A stretch of 64,000 bases of DNA from Natronoarchaeum philippinense (GTDB taxonomy: Archaea > Halobacteriota > Halobacteria > Halobacteriales > Natronoarchaeaceae). The notes beneath the pieces were generated by a model. It worked only from the letters and a program-made list of their open reading frames with translations. It did not search any database and had not been told where the DNA came from. Numbering within the stretch: the first letter of the stretch is position 1; each line of letters opens with the position of its first letter. A program made the position numbers and the translations under genes. The stretch lies in NCBI RefSeq assembly GCF_900215575.1, contig NZ_OBEJ01000005.1, positions 62,001-126,000 on the forward strand. The letters run 5' to 3'. Of the stretch, positions 26,916-36,295 are shown piece after piece.

Positions 26916-28391
26916 GTGATTGCGATCGTCGTCAGCCGTGCCGATTTCGCCTCCGAACACATCGGAGAGCACCTGCTGTCGCTCGCCGACTGGGACCGCC
27001 GAATCGACGACGCGGCCCCCGACGCCGAGGACGGCGGCGAGGTCTTCCGGACCGACGGCTTCGAACTGCGCACGTTCGACCAGATGCATCTCGATATCGA
27101 GGCCGCCGCCGACGCCTTCGACGACCCCGATCTGCTCGTCTTCGCCTCGCGCCACGCCGGTGACACCGGCCCGCTCTTGACGGCCCATTTCACCGGCAAC
27201 TTCGGCCCCGCGAAGTTCGGCGGCGAGGACAACGCGCTGGCGACTTCCTGTCCGAGAGCGCTGTCGGCGGTCGTCGACGCACTCGACGAGTACGCCCCTC
27301 CCGAGTACGATGTCGGCGTCGAGGCCACCCACCACGGCCCGACGGCCGTCGGCGTCCCCTCGATGTTCGTCGAACTCGGCAGCGACGAGCCACAGTGGGA
27401 CGACCCCGACGGCGCTCGCGCGGTCGCACAGGCTATCCTCGATCTGGACGGCGTCGCCCCGAACGCCGAGCGCCGTCCGGGCGACTCTTTGCGGGACGAC
27501 ACCGCGTCGGATGATGACGCCCCACCGAGCGACGCCGACAGTTCGATCCGTCGGCACGTCGTCGGCATCGGCGGCGGCCACTACGCCCCCCGATTCGAGC
27601 GGGTCATCCGCGAGACCGACTGGCACGTCGGGCACATCGGCGCCGACTGGGCGCTGACGGCGATGGGCGAGCCCGACGCTCACCGGGACGTGCTCGACGC
27701 CGCCTTCGAGCGCAGCGGCGCCGACCTCGCGCTCGTCGACGGCGACCACGAGGCGGTCGTCGACGCGATCGAGGACCTCGGCTACCGGACGGTCGGCGAG
27801 CGCTGGCTCCGCGAGACCGACGACGTTCCCCTGTCGCTGGTCTCGCTGCTGGAAGCCGAACTTTCGCCGGTCGAAGACGGCCTCCGATTTGGCGTCCCGG
27901 CCCGCGAGGGCGAGGCGCCGTCGCCCACCGACGTTGCAATCGTCGACCTCCCCGACGACCTGCTCGCCGACGCGCAGGGCGTCGACGCCGATGCGGCCCG
28001 CGAGGCCGTCGAACGGTTCGCCTACGGCTTCGAGACCGCGGAGTCGGGCACCCGGATCGAGGGCGCGGCGGCGTTTCCGGCGTCCGGCGACGCCGCCGGT
28101 TTCTCGACCGACACTGACGCTCTCGCCCCGGACGCCGACTTGGCAGCCTACGACGACCTGATCGCCGCGCTGGCCGAACTACTGGCGGCGAAGTACGACA
28201 CCGTTGAGCGTCACAACGGCCACCTGCTGGCCGAAGTCGAAGCGTTCGACCCCGAACTCGCCAGCGCGGCCGGCGTTCCCGAGGGGCCGGCGTTCGGCAA
28301 GCTCTCGAACGGTCAGCCGGTCGAGGTCGACGGCGAGCGGATCGCTCCCGAGGACGTGCAGTCAGTCCAGACCGAGACGTTCGAGTTGTGA
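26916..28391 (+). CDS. dtdA: D-aminoacyl-tRNA deacylase (archaeal type)
   Basis: 491 residues, GTG start (MIAIVVSRADFASEHIGEHL). The N-terminal domain contains LVFASRHAGDTGPLLTAHFT and EATHHGPTAVGVPSMFVELG, and a further conserved HVVGIGGGHYAPRF lies near residue 210; these match the archaeal/plant DTD2 (GEK1) family that removes D-amino acids from tRNA. Homologues are about 270 residues; the extra C-terminal 230 residues are a haloarchaeal extension rich in acidic residues. Promoter ACGCTTTTTCG lies about 28-35 nt upstream. Confidence 0.92.
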   Translation: MIAIVVSRADFASEHIGEHLLSLADWDRRIDDAAPDAEDGGEVFRTDGFELRTFDQMHLDIEAAADAFDDPDLLVFASRHAGDTGPLLTAHFTGNFGPAKFGGEDNALATSCPRALSAVVDALDEYAPPEYDVGVEATHHGPTAVGVPSMFVELGSDEPQWDDPDGARAVAQAILDLDGVAPNAERRPGDSLRDDTASDDDAPPSDADSSIRRHVVGIGGGHYAPRFERVIRETDWHVGHIGADWALTAMGEPDAHRDVLDAAFERSGADLALVDGDHEAVVDAIEDLGYRTVGERWLRETDDVPLSLVSLLEAELSPVEDGLRFGVPAREGEAPSPTDVAIVDLPDDLLADAQGVDADAAREAVERFAYGFETAESGTRIEGAAAFPASGDAAGFSTDTDALAPDADLAAYDDLIAALAELLAAKYDTVERHNGHLLAEVEAFDPELASAAGVPEGPAFGKLSNGQPVEVDGERIAPEDVQSVQTETFEL

Positions 28392-28449
28392 GCGTGCGAG
28401 ACGTGCCGCTCCCGAAAACTGTTTTCCGTCGTCGCCCCAAGTGGCGGGT

Positions 28450-28608
28450 ATGCCGCCGACCCTGGAAGTCGAGTGCACGAGCGACGACTGCGAGATCGAC
28501 ATGTTTGAGCTGCACTACACGTACGACATGCCCGACGATGTCGGGGTCGAGGACTTCTCCTGCCCGTACTGCGGGGGGACGGAGTGCCTCGAGGAGATCC
28601 AGCTATGA
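28450..28608 (+). CDS. 52-residue zinc-binding mini-protein (DUF7559-like)
   Basis: 52 residues with CTSDDC near the start and CPYCGGTEC near the end, spaced to bind one zinc as a small ribbon. Its TGA overlaps the next ATG as ATGA (28605-28608), so translation is coupled with the Hsp20-like gene. It matches a conserved haloarchaeal small-protein family; the partner and target are unknown. Confidence 0.8.
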   Translation: MPPTLEVECTSDDCEIDMFELHYTYDMPDDVGVEDFSCPYCGGTECLEEIQL

Positions 28609-29051
28609 CGCTGCGCGAGCTCGGCCGATCGGTCGGCGGGAGCGTGCTGCGCCGGGTCGGCCGCGCCGCCGGCAGCGTTCAGGAGCGCCGGCCGATACCG
28701 GCCGATCTGCTCGAAAGCGACGACGCCTTTCTGGCCGTGTTCGACGCCGCCGGCGCGACCAGCAGTGACGTTCAGGTTCGGTTCTCTCGGGGCACCGTCC
28801 ACGTCCGGATCGACCGGTTCCGCGACCCGCAGGACGACTTCGAGATGCGTTTCCCCGGTCGCGGGCTCTCGCTCGACGGCACGGTCGACCTCCCTGCTGA
28901 CGTGGCCGTCGACCCCGACTCGGCCTCGGCGACGCTGACCGACGCCGGAGCACTGGAGGTGCTGGTGCCGAAAGTGGAGTCCTCGGCCGATAATTCCGAC
29001 GCCGGCTCGGACGACACCGAGACGACAGACGCCGACGCTGCCGACGCCTGA
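28605..29051 (+). CDS. Hsp20/alpha-crystallin-like protein
   Basis: 148 residues. Residues about 44-125 form an alpha-crystallin-like beta sandwich (AFLAVFDAAGATSSDVQVRF, then VDLPADVAVDPDSASATLTD, then ALEVLVPK), followed by an acidic disordered tail. Small heat shock proteins hold unfolding clients. Its start overlaps the stop of the zinc mini-protein, suggesting one expression unit. It converges on the FAD oxidoreductase gene with a 2-nt gap. Confidence 0.8.
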   Translation: MTLRELGRSVGGSVLRRVGRAAGSVQERRPIPADLLESDDAFLAVFDAAGATSSDVQVRFSRGTVHVRIDRFRDPQDDFEMRFPGRGLSLDGTVDLPADVAVDPDSASATLTDAGALEVLVPKVESSADNSDAGSDDTETTDADAADA

Positions 29052-29053
29052 TA

Positions 29054-30256
29054 TCAGCCCCGCTCGTCGACGACGATCCCGTCTGCGATCTCGATTTGCT
29101 CTCCACCGTCGAACCGCGTCGGATCGAACGCGGCGACGCCGTCCCCACCACAGAGTTCCCGAGCGGCGAGTTCGCCGATCGCCGGCGCGCGCATGAACCC
29201 GTGGCCATGAAAGCCCGTCGCGACGACCAGTCCCGGCGCGACACTCCCAACCAGCGGATTCCGGTCCGGTGTCGCCGTGCATAGCCCCGCCCACGAATCC
29301 GTCGCAGCCGTGTCGACGCCGTCGACGCGCTCGGACAGCACACCGATCAGCTCCTCGCGGAACCACGCGTCGGCGTCGCGCGTCCAGTCTTCGGGATCGG
29401 CTGCACCCGGCTCCACGCCGTCGCCGGCGAGCAGCCCAGTTCCGTTCGGGCGGGCGTAGTACTCGCCGGTCGCGTCGTAGAACGTCGGAAGGTCACCGTT
29501 GCCCTCGGCGACGCCGACGGTCAGCGCCTGCACTCGGTAGGGCGCACAGGCAATCTCGACGCCGGCGTCGGCGAGCAGCGTCGGCGTCCGCGCGCCAGCG
29601 GCGACGAGGACGGCGTCGAACGTTCGGACGCCGCCCTCGCGGGCACGATTCCGGTCGCTGTGGCCGACTCGAACGCCGATCGGATCAGTCTCGATGGACG
29701 CCGGACTCCCGACTTCGACCGCGGCGCCGTCGGCGCGTGCGGACTCGACCATCGCCGCGGCGTAAACCTCGGGATCGGCGGTTCCGGCGGTCCGAGCGAC
29801 GGCGACGACCGCCAGATCGTCGGTCCGCAGGGCGGGCCACCGGTCGGCGACTGCCGCCGGCTCCAGCACCTCGACGCTTCGGCCGTTCGCGCGCATCCGG
29901 GACGCCTGCTCGCGGATGGCCTCGGCGCGTCGGTCGTCGCCCTCGCGGGCGAACCAGACGTAGGGTTGCTCGGTCAGCGCGAACTCGCCGCTGCCCGAGG
30001 CGGTGCGAAAGCGTTCGATTGCTCGGTCTGCGACCGCGGCGTCGAGATCCTCGGCGAAGGCGTCGTAGACGATCCCCGCTGCCCGGCCGGTCGCCCCGGC
30101 GCCGACAGCGTCGCGCTCGAACAGCGTCACGTCGGCGCCCCAGCGCGCCAGATCGCGGGCAGCCGTCGCACCGACCGCGCCGGCGCCGATCACGGCGACC
30201 GATCGGTCGAGTTCGGGTGGCGGCGTCGCGGGGGACGCCGGCAGGTCGAACTGCAT
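29054..30256 (-). CDS. FAD-dependent oxidoreductase (DAO family)
   Basis: 400 residues. The FAD-binding Rossmann motif GAGAVGATAARDLARWG lies at about residues 24-40, and the C-terminal glycine/histidine region VVATGFHGHGFMRAPA matches the D-amino acid oxidase/glycine oxidase fold. It probably oxidises an amino acid or N-methyl compound; the substrate cannot be read from the sequence. No clear operon partner; divergent from the protease gene at 30334. Confidence 0.88.
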   Translation of the reverse strand: MQFDLPASPATPPPELDRSVAVIGAGAVGATAARDLARWGADVTLFERDAVGAGATGRAAGIVYDAFAEDLDAAVADRAIERFRTASGSGEFALTEQPYVWFAREGDDRRAEAIREQASRMRANGRSVEVLEPAAVADRWPALRTDDLAVVAVARTAGTADPEVYAAAMVESARADGAAVEVGSPASIETDPIGVRVGHSDRNRAREGGVRTFDAVLVAAGARTPTLLADAGVEIACAPYRVQALTVGVAEGNGDLPTFYDATGEYYARPNGTGLLAGDGVEPGAADPEDWTRDADAWFREELIGVLSERVDGVDTAATDSWAGLCTATPDRNPLVGSVAPGLVVATGFHGHGFMRAPAIGELAARELCGGDGVAAFDPTRFDGGEQIEIADGIVVDERG

Positions 30257-30333
30257 ACCGCGACGCTTGGTCGGCGCCGAAGAAAATCCCTCACCTTGCG
30301 GAGGTTGAAGGTCCTCGGGAGCCTAGGTCGGGT

Positions 30334-31497
30334 ATGCGAAGTTTCAGGATCGGCTCGGCCTTCGGCATCCCGATCAAGCTGGACCTGACGTTCCTGCTCG
30401 TGTTGCCGCTGTTTGCCTACCTCATCGGCTCCCAGTCGTCCCAGATCGTCGAGTTGCTCAATCAGGTGCTCGGCGCGACTATCACCCTCGAAACGTTCGA
30501 CGGCGGCGCGACCCGCTGGGTTCTGGGTACCGTCGCGGCGCTCGGGCTGTTCGTCGGCGTGTTGCTCCACGAACTTGGCCACTCGCTGGTGGCCCGCCGC
30601 TTTGGCTTCCCCATCGACTCGATCACGCTGTGGATCTTCGGCGGCATCGCGTCCTTTACCGAGATGCCCGAGGACTGGCGCCAAGAGCTCGCTATCGCCA
30701 TCGCCGGTCCCGTCGTGAGCGTGCTGGTCGGCGTGGTCTGTTTCGGCCTGTTCTCGGCCGTTCCGGCGAGCGCCGGCGGTGCGCAGTTCGTGTTCGGATA
30801 CCTCGCCGTGCTCAACGTCATTCTGGCCGTTTTCAACCTCCTGCCTGCGTTCCCGATGGACGGCGGGCGGATCCTTCGGGCGATCCTCGCGCGCACCCGT
30901 CCCTACGCGAGAGCGACCTCGATTGCCGCCGAGGTCGGCAAGTTCTTCGCGGTGCTGCTCGGGCTGTTGGGGCTGTTCAGCTTCAACGTCCTGATGATCG
31001 GGATCGCCTTCTTCGTCTACATCGCGGCCTCCTCGGAGTCACAGCAGGTCCAGTTGAAGGCCGCTTTCGAGGGCGTGACGGTCCGGGACGTGATGACGCC
31101 GTCCGAGCGACTGCACACGGTTTCCCCTGATACGACGATCGCCGAACTTCTCCAGCGGATGTTCCGCGAGCGCCACACAGGCTATCCCGTGATCGAGGAC
31201 GGACAGCCCGTCGGGATGGTGACGCTCGACGACGCCCGCGAGGTCACCCCCGTCGAGCGCGAGGCCTTTACCGTCGACGACGTGATGAGCCGTGATCTCG
31301 TGACGATCCCGGTCGACGCCGACGCGATGGCGGCGTTCGATCGCCTGCAGGAACACGATGTCGGCCGCCTGCTCGTCGTCGACACTCGCGGCGATATCGT
31401 CGGGTTGCTCTCGCGGACCGACCTGATGACCGCGCTCGATGTCGTCCGATCGACCGACACGATCGACGGCGGCGACCTGCGATCGGCGTCGAACTGA
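30334..31497 (+). CDS. Site-2 protease (M50) with CBS pair
   Basis: 387 residues. The metalloprotease motif HELGHS sits in the second transmembrane region and the other metal ligand in NLLPAFPMDGGR. The C-terminal 130 residues are two CBS domains (VMTPSERLHTV, and VMSRDLVTIPVDADA), which commonly sense adenine nucleotides. It should cleave a membrane-embedded substrate such as an anti-sigma-like or SREBP-like factor. No cotranscribed partner. The end overlaps nothing but faces the REC-PAS gene. Confidence 0.93.
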   Translation: MRSFRIGSAFGIPIKLDLTFLLVLPLFAYLIGSQSSQIVELLNQVLGATITLETFDGGATRWVLGTVAALGLFVGVLLHELGHSLVARRFGFPIDSITLWIFGGIASFTEMPEDWRQELAIAIAGPVVSVLVGVVCFGLFSAVPASAGGAQFVFGYLAVLNVILAVFNLLPAFPMDGGRILRAILARTRPYARATSIAAEVGKFFAVLLGLLGLFSFNVLMIGIAFFVYIAASSESQQVQLKAAFEGVTVRDVMTPSERLHTVSPDTTIAELLQRMFRERHTGYPVIEDGQPVGMVTLDDAREVTPVEREAFTVDDVMSRDLVTIPVDADAMAAFDRLQEHDVGRLLVVDTRGDIVGLLSRTDLMTALDVVRSTDTIDGGDLRSASN

Positions 31498-32640
31498 TCA
31501 GGAGCGCTTGACGACGTCTCGGATCACGCTCTGGACGAGGCGCTCGTTCTCTAGGTCGATCACCTGCGAGGAAATTTCAACGGGGATGCGCTCGCCGTCG
31601 TCGGTGACGACATACACCTGCGAACCGTCGGCGTGCTTGCTCACCATACCCGCGCCGGTTTCCAGACGCTCCCGAAACAGCGTCTCGTACAGCTTGCGAT
31701 CCTCGGAGGGATGAAGCGCCGTGTGATGTTCCCCGGAGAGCGTCTCGGAACTGCGGCCCAGCAGCGACTCCGCTGACTGGTTTATCTCGACGATCTCTCC
31801 GTCTTCGGCGTCGGTCACGACGATCGCGGTCGGCGCTGTGTCGACCAGCGCCCGATAGCGCTTACGCGACCGTTCGAGTTCCTGCTGGCGACGCTTGCGC
31901 TCGGTAACGTCGCGGAAGTAGATCGACAACCCGTCCACGTCGGGGAAGATCCGCACTTCCAGCCAAGCGTCGAGTAGGTCGTAATGCTCCTCGACCGAGA
32001 TCACCTCTTGTTCATCGAGCACGCCCGAGGCTGCCCTGTAGAACTCCGTGTCTTCGATGCCGGGGAACACCTCCGTCACTTCTTTGCCCCGCAACTCCTC
32101 GTTCGAGCGGTCCAGCAGCTCCGCGGCGCGCGTGTTAGCGTAGGTCAGTTGCCACTGTTCGTCGAGCGCGACGAAGCCGTCGTCGATCCGCTCGTACACC
32201 CGCCGGATGCGCCGATTGCGAGCCTTCTTTGCCTGCTCGGTCCGCCGCTGGCCGACCGCGTTCCGGATGCGGTGGGCGAGCAAGTCGTAGTGCTCGCTGC
32301 CGGCCTCTTTGCGGATGTAATCGGTGACGCCGGCCGAGATTGCCTCGCTGGCGACGGTCTCGTCGCCTTTCCCGGTCATGATAATAAACGGTAGCTGGGG
32401 GTGGTCCGTGCGGACATCTCGCAGGAACTCGATCCCATCTTTTTCGGGCATCTGGTAGTCGCTGACGATGCAGTCGACCGGCTTTTCCGCCAGCGTCTGC
32501 TCGCCCTCGACCGCGCTCGTCGCGGCATCGACGCGAATGTCTTCGAACTCCTCTTCTAGAAACATTTCCGCGAGCTCTCCGAAACGGGGGTTGTCGTCGA
32601 CGATGAGAACGCGAATAGGCCCTCCAGAGACGGTTGCCAT
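31498..32640 (-). CDS. REC-PAS-PAS response regulator without kinase
   Basis: 380 residues from ATG 32640. REC domain with acidic pair DD (15-16) and phosphoacceptor D61 (SDYQMPEKDG), then PAS domains at about 140-250 and 260-375. No histidine kinase or DNA-binding domain follows, so the output is a sensory PAS module; it probably passes a phosphoryl or small-ligand signal to another protein. A TATAAT at 32665-32670 is 25-30 nt before the start. Confidence 0.88.
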   Translation of the reverse strand: MATVSGGPIRVLIVDDNPRFGELAEMFLEEEFEDIRVDAATSAVEGEQTLAEKPVDCIVSDYQMPEKDGIEFLRDVRTDHPQLPFIIMTGKGDETVASEAISAGVTDYIRKEAGSEHYDLLAHRIRNAVGQRRTEQAKKARNRRIRRVYERIDDGFVALDEQWQLTYANTRAAELLDRSNEELRGKEVTEVFPGIEDTEFYRAASGVLDEQEVISVEEHYDLLDAWLEVRIFPDVDGLSIYFRDVTERKRRQQELERSRKRYRALVDTAPTAIVVTDAEDGEIVEINQSAESLLGRSSETLSGEHHTALHPSEDRKLYETLFRERLETGAGMVSKHADGSQVYVVTDDGERIPVEISSQVIDLENERLVQSVIRDVVKRS

Positions 32641-32664
32641 TACCCACTGTCTCGTAGCTGTCAG

Positions 32665-32670
32665 TATAAT
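32665..32670 (-). promoter_or_regulatory. TATA box of the REC-PAS-PAS gene at 31498
   Basis: On the minus strand it reads ATTATA within CCATTATACTG, 25-30 nt before ATG 32640. Confidence 0.55.
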
Positions 32671-32875
32671 GGTTCTGGTGGTTCGGGGGCTACGCGTCGG
32701 CCGGATTTCGCGCCTGCGCAAACGTTTACTCGACTCGGTTTCTGCCCGTCCACGTCCGGATCCCCACAACTCCGTCGGGTGGGGCGAGCGATCAAGTGCA
32801 GCCGCTTCACGCCGCAGTCGAGGCTGTCTGGCAATTCGATTCCAGAGACGTTTCTGGCAAGTGAAAAGTAAAGGA

Positions 32876-32949
32876 GTCCAGGTGCGAGAATTGAACCCGC
32901 GTCTCAGCCTCCACAAGGCTGAAGGATAGTCCACTACCCCAACCCGGAC
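32876..32949 (-). tRNA. tRNA-His (GTG)
   Basis: Anticodon GTG lies in CAGCC-TTGTGGA-GGCTG. The acceptor is TCCGGGT/ACCTGGA. The genome encodes the extra G at position -1 (32949), which pairs with discriminator C73 (32876), the feature HisRS requires. D and T arms fold normally (T loop TTCAATT). No intron and no encoded CCA. A TATA-like GTATTTCAA lies 28-36 nt before the 5' end. Confidence 0.95.
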
Positions 32950-33040
32950 ACGTACTCCAATCTAATACCGAGCCAATTGAAATACGTTACGCCTCGAAAC
33001 CGTCGCGTCATGCGTTCTCACACTGCGACGATGCCGGCGC

Positions 33041-33054
33041 GGCGTCGAGACGCC
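33041..33054 (-). repeat. 14-nt intergenic palindromic repeat GGCGTCTCGACGCC
   Basis: On the minus strand this is GGCGTCTCGACGCC, an inverted repeat with a 6-bp stem; identical or near-identical copies occur at 45275-45288, 49397-49410 and 49432-49445, all in intergenic DNA. Confidence 0.45.
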
Positions 33055-33110
33055 GCTGTGGGGCCACACCGCGGCGCTTTTCTCTCGCCGGCCGGTAGGT
33101 GGGGGCAACT

Positions 33111-33566
33111 GTGGCGATCACGGACAAAATCTACGTGAAGAACCACCGGCAGCTGAGCTCCCAACTCGACACCCACATCCCGAAGGGGGCGTTCAAGGGT
33201 GCGACGCTCGACGTGCTCTTTACCGGCGGCGGCCTCGAAAAGCTGGACGAGGCCACCCGCGATCGCGTACTCGACTTCGCGGAGGACTTTCTGGACTGCG
33301 ACTGCGACAACAATCCCTACTGTGGCTGTCCGGAGCGCAAGTTCGTGCGCTACTTGCTCGAACTGCGTGCGCAGGGGCTCGGCCCCGACGCCATCGTCGA
33401 CGTGATGAGCGACGACTACATGCTGTACGCCTACCCGGGCGACGTGCTCTCCTTTCTCGACAGCGGCGTCCGGACGCTGGAGGCGGTCGAGGAACTCGCG
33501 GCCGTCGAAGGCGACGACGAAGCCAGAGAACAGGCCCGCCGCGTCAAACGGAACCTGTCGGGCTGA
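33111..33566 (+). CDS. DUF5814-like protein
   Basis: 151 residues, GTG start (MAITDKIYVKNHRQLSSQL). A helical basic N-terminus is followed by a cysteine cluster CDCDNNPYCGCPERKF, which could bind a metal or an iron-sulfur cluster, and then helical DAIVDVMSDDYMLYAYPGDV. I recognise it as DUF5814, a domain also found at the ends of archaeal DEAD/DEAH helicases; as a stand-alone protein its partner is unknown. Convergent with the RHH gene. Confidence 0.75.
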   Translation: MAITDKIYVKNHRQLSSQLDTHIPKGAFKGATLDVLFTGGGLEKLDEATRDRVLDFAEDFLDCDCDNNPYCGCPERKFVRYLLELRAQGLGPDAIVDVMSDDYMLYAYPGDVLSFLDSGVRTLEAVEELAAVEGDDEAREQARRVKRNLSG

Positions 33567-33575
33567 CTGCGCGAT

Positions 33576-33989
33576 TTAGCCGAGGTGGAGCGTCTCGTCG
33601 TCGGCGTCGTCCCGGTCTAAATCTTCGAGGTGGATCACGTCGTCGGCGTCGTCGTCGACGCGCTCGCGCAGGTGGGTCGCGTACTGCTTGTACTCGTCTA
33701 ACTGCTCCCGCAGGTGGTCGGCTTCGAGTTCGAGACGTTCGTGTTCGCGCACGAAGCTCTTCGGTACCGTGACCTTCGGCGGGAACTCGTCGTCGTCGCT
33801 CTCGTCGACGGCGCTGTCGAGGTCGTGTTCGGGGACGACCTCGATCTGACCGTCGTGGGCAACGAGCATGTCGACGTAGTCGCGGAACACCGCCGACAGC
33901 GAGATGTCGCGCTCCTCGGCGATCTCCCGTAGCGACTCGAAGTCGTCCTCGTTGACGCGAAACGAGATCGTCTTGTTCTTGTTGCCCAT
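33576..33989 (-). CDS. Ribbon-helix-helix protein with coiled-coil tail
   Basis: 137 residues. The N-terminal ribbon-helix-helix fold (KTISFRVNEDDFESLREIAE, then ISLSAVFRDYVDML) binds DNA as a dimer in related proteins. A helical, acidic coiled-coil region (about 80-115) and a charged tail follow. CdrL-type cell-division regulators of haloarchaea share the RHH-plus-coil layout, but neither ftsZ2 nor cdrS is present here, so that assignment is only a possibility. It lies downstream of rpa3-rpap3 with about 100 nt between. Confidence 0.8.
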   Translation of the reverse strand: MGNKNKTISFRVNEDDFESLREIAEERDISLSAVFRDYVDMLVAHDGQIEVVPEHDLDSAVDESDDDEFPPKVTVPKSFVREHERLELEADHLREQLDEYKQYATHLRERVDDDADDVIHLEDLDRDDADDETLHLG

Positions 33990-34090
33990 GCTACCGACTA
34001 CCTCTTGCTGAACGCACTTAATCGTTTGTCAGACGACGCCCAGCGGCGGCATGGCGTGTCTGCTGAAAAACGTCCGGCGGGTGTGGCCGG

Positions 34091-34684
34091 CTAGGCCGGA
34101 TCCGCAGCGGCTTCCTGCTCGTCTTCGAGGTCCTCCAGCGCGGTGACGACCTCGCGGCGGTAGTTCTCGATCGGGAACTCGTACTCTTCGTCGGCCATCG
34201 CGGCGTACTCGCTCGCGTCGGTGTCGAAGTTCTCGATCCGGTCGAGCGTGCGCTGGGCGGTCTCGACGACCCAGCGGTCCCGCACGTCGGCGTCGACGAC
34301 GGTGATCGACTCCGGTCGCACGGAGACGTTCACGTCGCCCTCGTCGGTCTCGTAGGTGCGAGGCTTGCCGACGACCGAGACGTACGCGGGCGGTTCCAGA
34401 TCCCGCAACATCGCGGCGGCGTCGGGCTGGTACTGGCCGGCGTAGACGAAGAAGGTCCCCGTCGGATCGACGATCCGGCCGCGCCAGTACTCGTTGTCCT
34501 CGCCGATGTCCTCTTTCTCGGTGAGCGTGCCGGCGAAGAACACGCGATTGACGCGCTCGCCCGTCGGCAGCAAGGCGTAGACGGGCGCGCGCTCGTCGTC
34601 GGATTCCTTGAACGTGTAGCTCGCGTCGTTGAACTCGGTTGCGAACGCGCGTCGCGCGACCTCTCGGCTGGGTGCATCGCTCAT
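34091..34684 (-). CDS. rpap3: RPA3-associated protein
   Basis: 197 residues with an OB-fold-like beta region (RVFFAGTLTEKEDIGEDNEY, RIVDPTGTFFVYAGQY). Its length and immediate position after the RPA gene, one nt beyond the stop, match Haloferax rpap3 (about 196 residues), whose product works with RPA3 on single-stranded DNA. It has no zinc motif. Co-transcription with rpa3 is clear. Confidence 0.9.
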   Translation of the reverse strand: MSDAPSREVARRAFATEFNDASYTFKESDDERAPVYALLPTGERVNRVFFAGTLTEKEDIGEDNEYWRGRIVDPTGTFFVYAGQYQPDAAAMLRDLEPPAYVSVVGKPRTYETDEGDVNVSVRPESITVVDADVRDRWVVETAQRTLDRIENFDTDASEYAAMADEEYEFPIENYRREVVTALEDLEDEQEAAADPA

Positions 34685-34685
34685 G

Positions 34686-35627
34686 TTAGATCGACCTCGC
34701 TTTGATCAGCGTCTCCTCGACATCTGTCGGCCCGGCCAGTTCCTCGACCTCGTCCGCGAGCACGTACCGACCGAACACCGGTCCCGAAACGCGGTAGTAC
34801 GTGCCGAGCAGCGTGTCGGAGATCTCGTCGGCGACGACCTCGGTGTCGAGCGCGTCCATCGCCATCTCTTGGGCTTCGTCGAGGGTGATGTCCGCGACGT
34901 TCTCGGTCGCCTCCTGATCGAAGATGACCTCGTGGGCGTCGAGCCCGTCGTCGATCACGCCCTTGATCCGGAGGTCGAACTCGCCTTCGACCTCGCCGTG
35001 TTCGTTACAGCGCCCGTTCTGCAGGACGCGGGTGCAGTCCTCCTCGGGACAGCGCTTGATGAGGCCGCTGCCGCTCTGGATGTCGACCAGCGCGCCCTCG
35101 ATCTCCTCGGCGTCGTCCCCGACTTCGATATCTTCGTCGAGCTCCTCGACCGTCGTCGTGCTGTTGAGCTTGACCGAAAACCGGCCCTCGTACTCGTCGG
35201 TGACGACGTTGCCCAGACGGTAGACCGCGCCCTCCTCCAGTTCCTGAAGATCGGACGCGGCCCACTTGACGAACTTGATCGTCCCGCTCTCGTCGCCGAG
35301 CAGGCCCACCTGTGCGATCGACTCGCTGCGGGGCTCCCACAGGTCGACGAGCTTCGCTTCGACCGTGTGCCACGCCTCGTCCTCGTCGATGTCGCCGACG
35401 GCGATCAGCTCGCTGCCGCCGCCACCGCCACCTCCGCCAAGGGCGTCGCGCTCTAGGCCCGCCTCGTCGAGGTAGTGGTTGGTGACGCTGCGGCGCGCCT
35501 CGTCGACTGGCACTCTGTACTCGTCGACCAGATTCGACAGGCGCGACTCGACGTCGTCGACCTCGATGTCCAGATGGTCCGCAAACTGTTCGTGTATGTC
35601 TTCCGCGTGCTCTCGAAGATCACTCAT
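34686..35627 (-). CDS. rpa3: Replication protein A, RPA3 type
   Basis: 313 residues from ATG 35627 (MSDLREHAEDIHEQFADHLD). The N-terminal helical region is followed by a glycine linker (eight consecutive Gly), then OB folds for single-stranded DNA and a zinc finger CPEEDC...CNEH. Length fits Haloferax RPA3 (311 residues) rather than the larger RPA1. It protects single-stranded DNA in replication and repair and is cotranscribed with rpap3. Confidence 0.93.
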   Translation of the reverse strand: MSDLREHAEDIHEQFADHLDIEVDDVESRLSNLVDEYRVPVDEARRSVTNHYLDEAGLERDALGGGGGGGGSELIAVGDIDEDEAWHTVEAKLVDLWEPRSESIAQVGLLGDESGTIKFVKWAASDLQELEEGAVYRLGNVVTDEYEGRFSVKLNSTTTVEELDEDIEVGDDAEEIEGALVDIQSGSGLIKRCPEEDCTRVLQNGRCNEHGEVEGEFDLRIKGVIDDGLDAHEVIFDQEATENVADITLDEAQEMAMDALDTEVVADEISDTLLGTYYRVSGPVFGRYVLADEVEELAGPTDVEETLIKARSI

Positions 35628-35852
35628 GGTTTGCTCTGTCTCCGCTCTGTTTTCAGTGGGAGACACTACTCGGTTGGCCCCGTTCGTACATAAACCTGTG
35701 GCAGCCGCGGCGAAAGTGAAAACGGCGATAAGGGTGCTGTATGCGGGCATCTTGGCGAGCTATCAGATTCCAAAGCACCGGGATTCAGGGCGCCCTCGTG
35801 CGCACCTGCGATGGACCTTAGTGTGCCGGCCTGCAACTCGTTCGTATGACCG

Positions 35853-36146
35853 ATGTCGGTGGTCGGCGTGGCTGATCGCGACCGCGTCCGCCGGTTCGTC
35901 TCCCGGACGCTCAGGGGGGCTGGCCGCCAGCTAGAGGAGGCCCGACAGGCGTATCAGGAGGGTCGAACGACGGCGTCGCTCCCCCGCGATGAGGACGGCA
36001 AGGCGCGGATCGTCTGCCGCCGGTACGCCGAACGGCGCTCGGTTGGCCTCGACGACCACGGGCGTCCCGAGTGTTTCGACCCTGACCATCCCGATTGCCG
36101 AGGCTGTGCCGAGGACGTTCGTGACGGCGTCGTCGAGACGTGGTGA
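35853..36146 (+). CDS. DUF7091-like small protein
   Basis: 97 residues. The C-terminal half contains IVCRRYAERR and CFDPDHPDCRGCAEDV, a four-cysteine pattern that could bind zinc or iron. The ATG at 35853 is used, but GTG at 35868 (MADRDRVRRFVSRT) fits the family better. I recognise it as a conserved haloarchaeal protein, probably DUF7091. Isolated gene. Confidence 0.75.
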   Translation: MSVVGVADRDRVRRFVSRTLRGAGRQLEEARQAYQEGRTTASLPRDEDGKARIVCRRYAERRSVGLDDHGRPECFDPDHPDCRGCAEDVRDGVVETW

Positions 36147-36295
36147 CGCGTCCGACTGCGGAGTGAAAGTGGTTCTTTTCGATCTAATGGTATCGCAGTA
36201 GTGCGATTTCGAAGTGAAACGGAGGGGTTCGGTACGGACTGACAATCGAACTGAATCAGGAACGAACCGACGCTCGTCGACGCCGAAGCGACCGC

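Noticed and set aside
29269-30333. Long upstream extension of the site-2 protease frame
   Set aside because: It is Arg/Pro-rich low-complexity shadow of the FAD oxidoreductase; the protease begins at ATG 30334.
33576-33989. Calling the RHH protein CdrL
   Set aside because: Layout fits, but no cdrS or ftsZ2 lies nearby and I cannot check identity.
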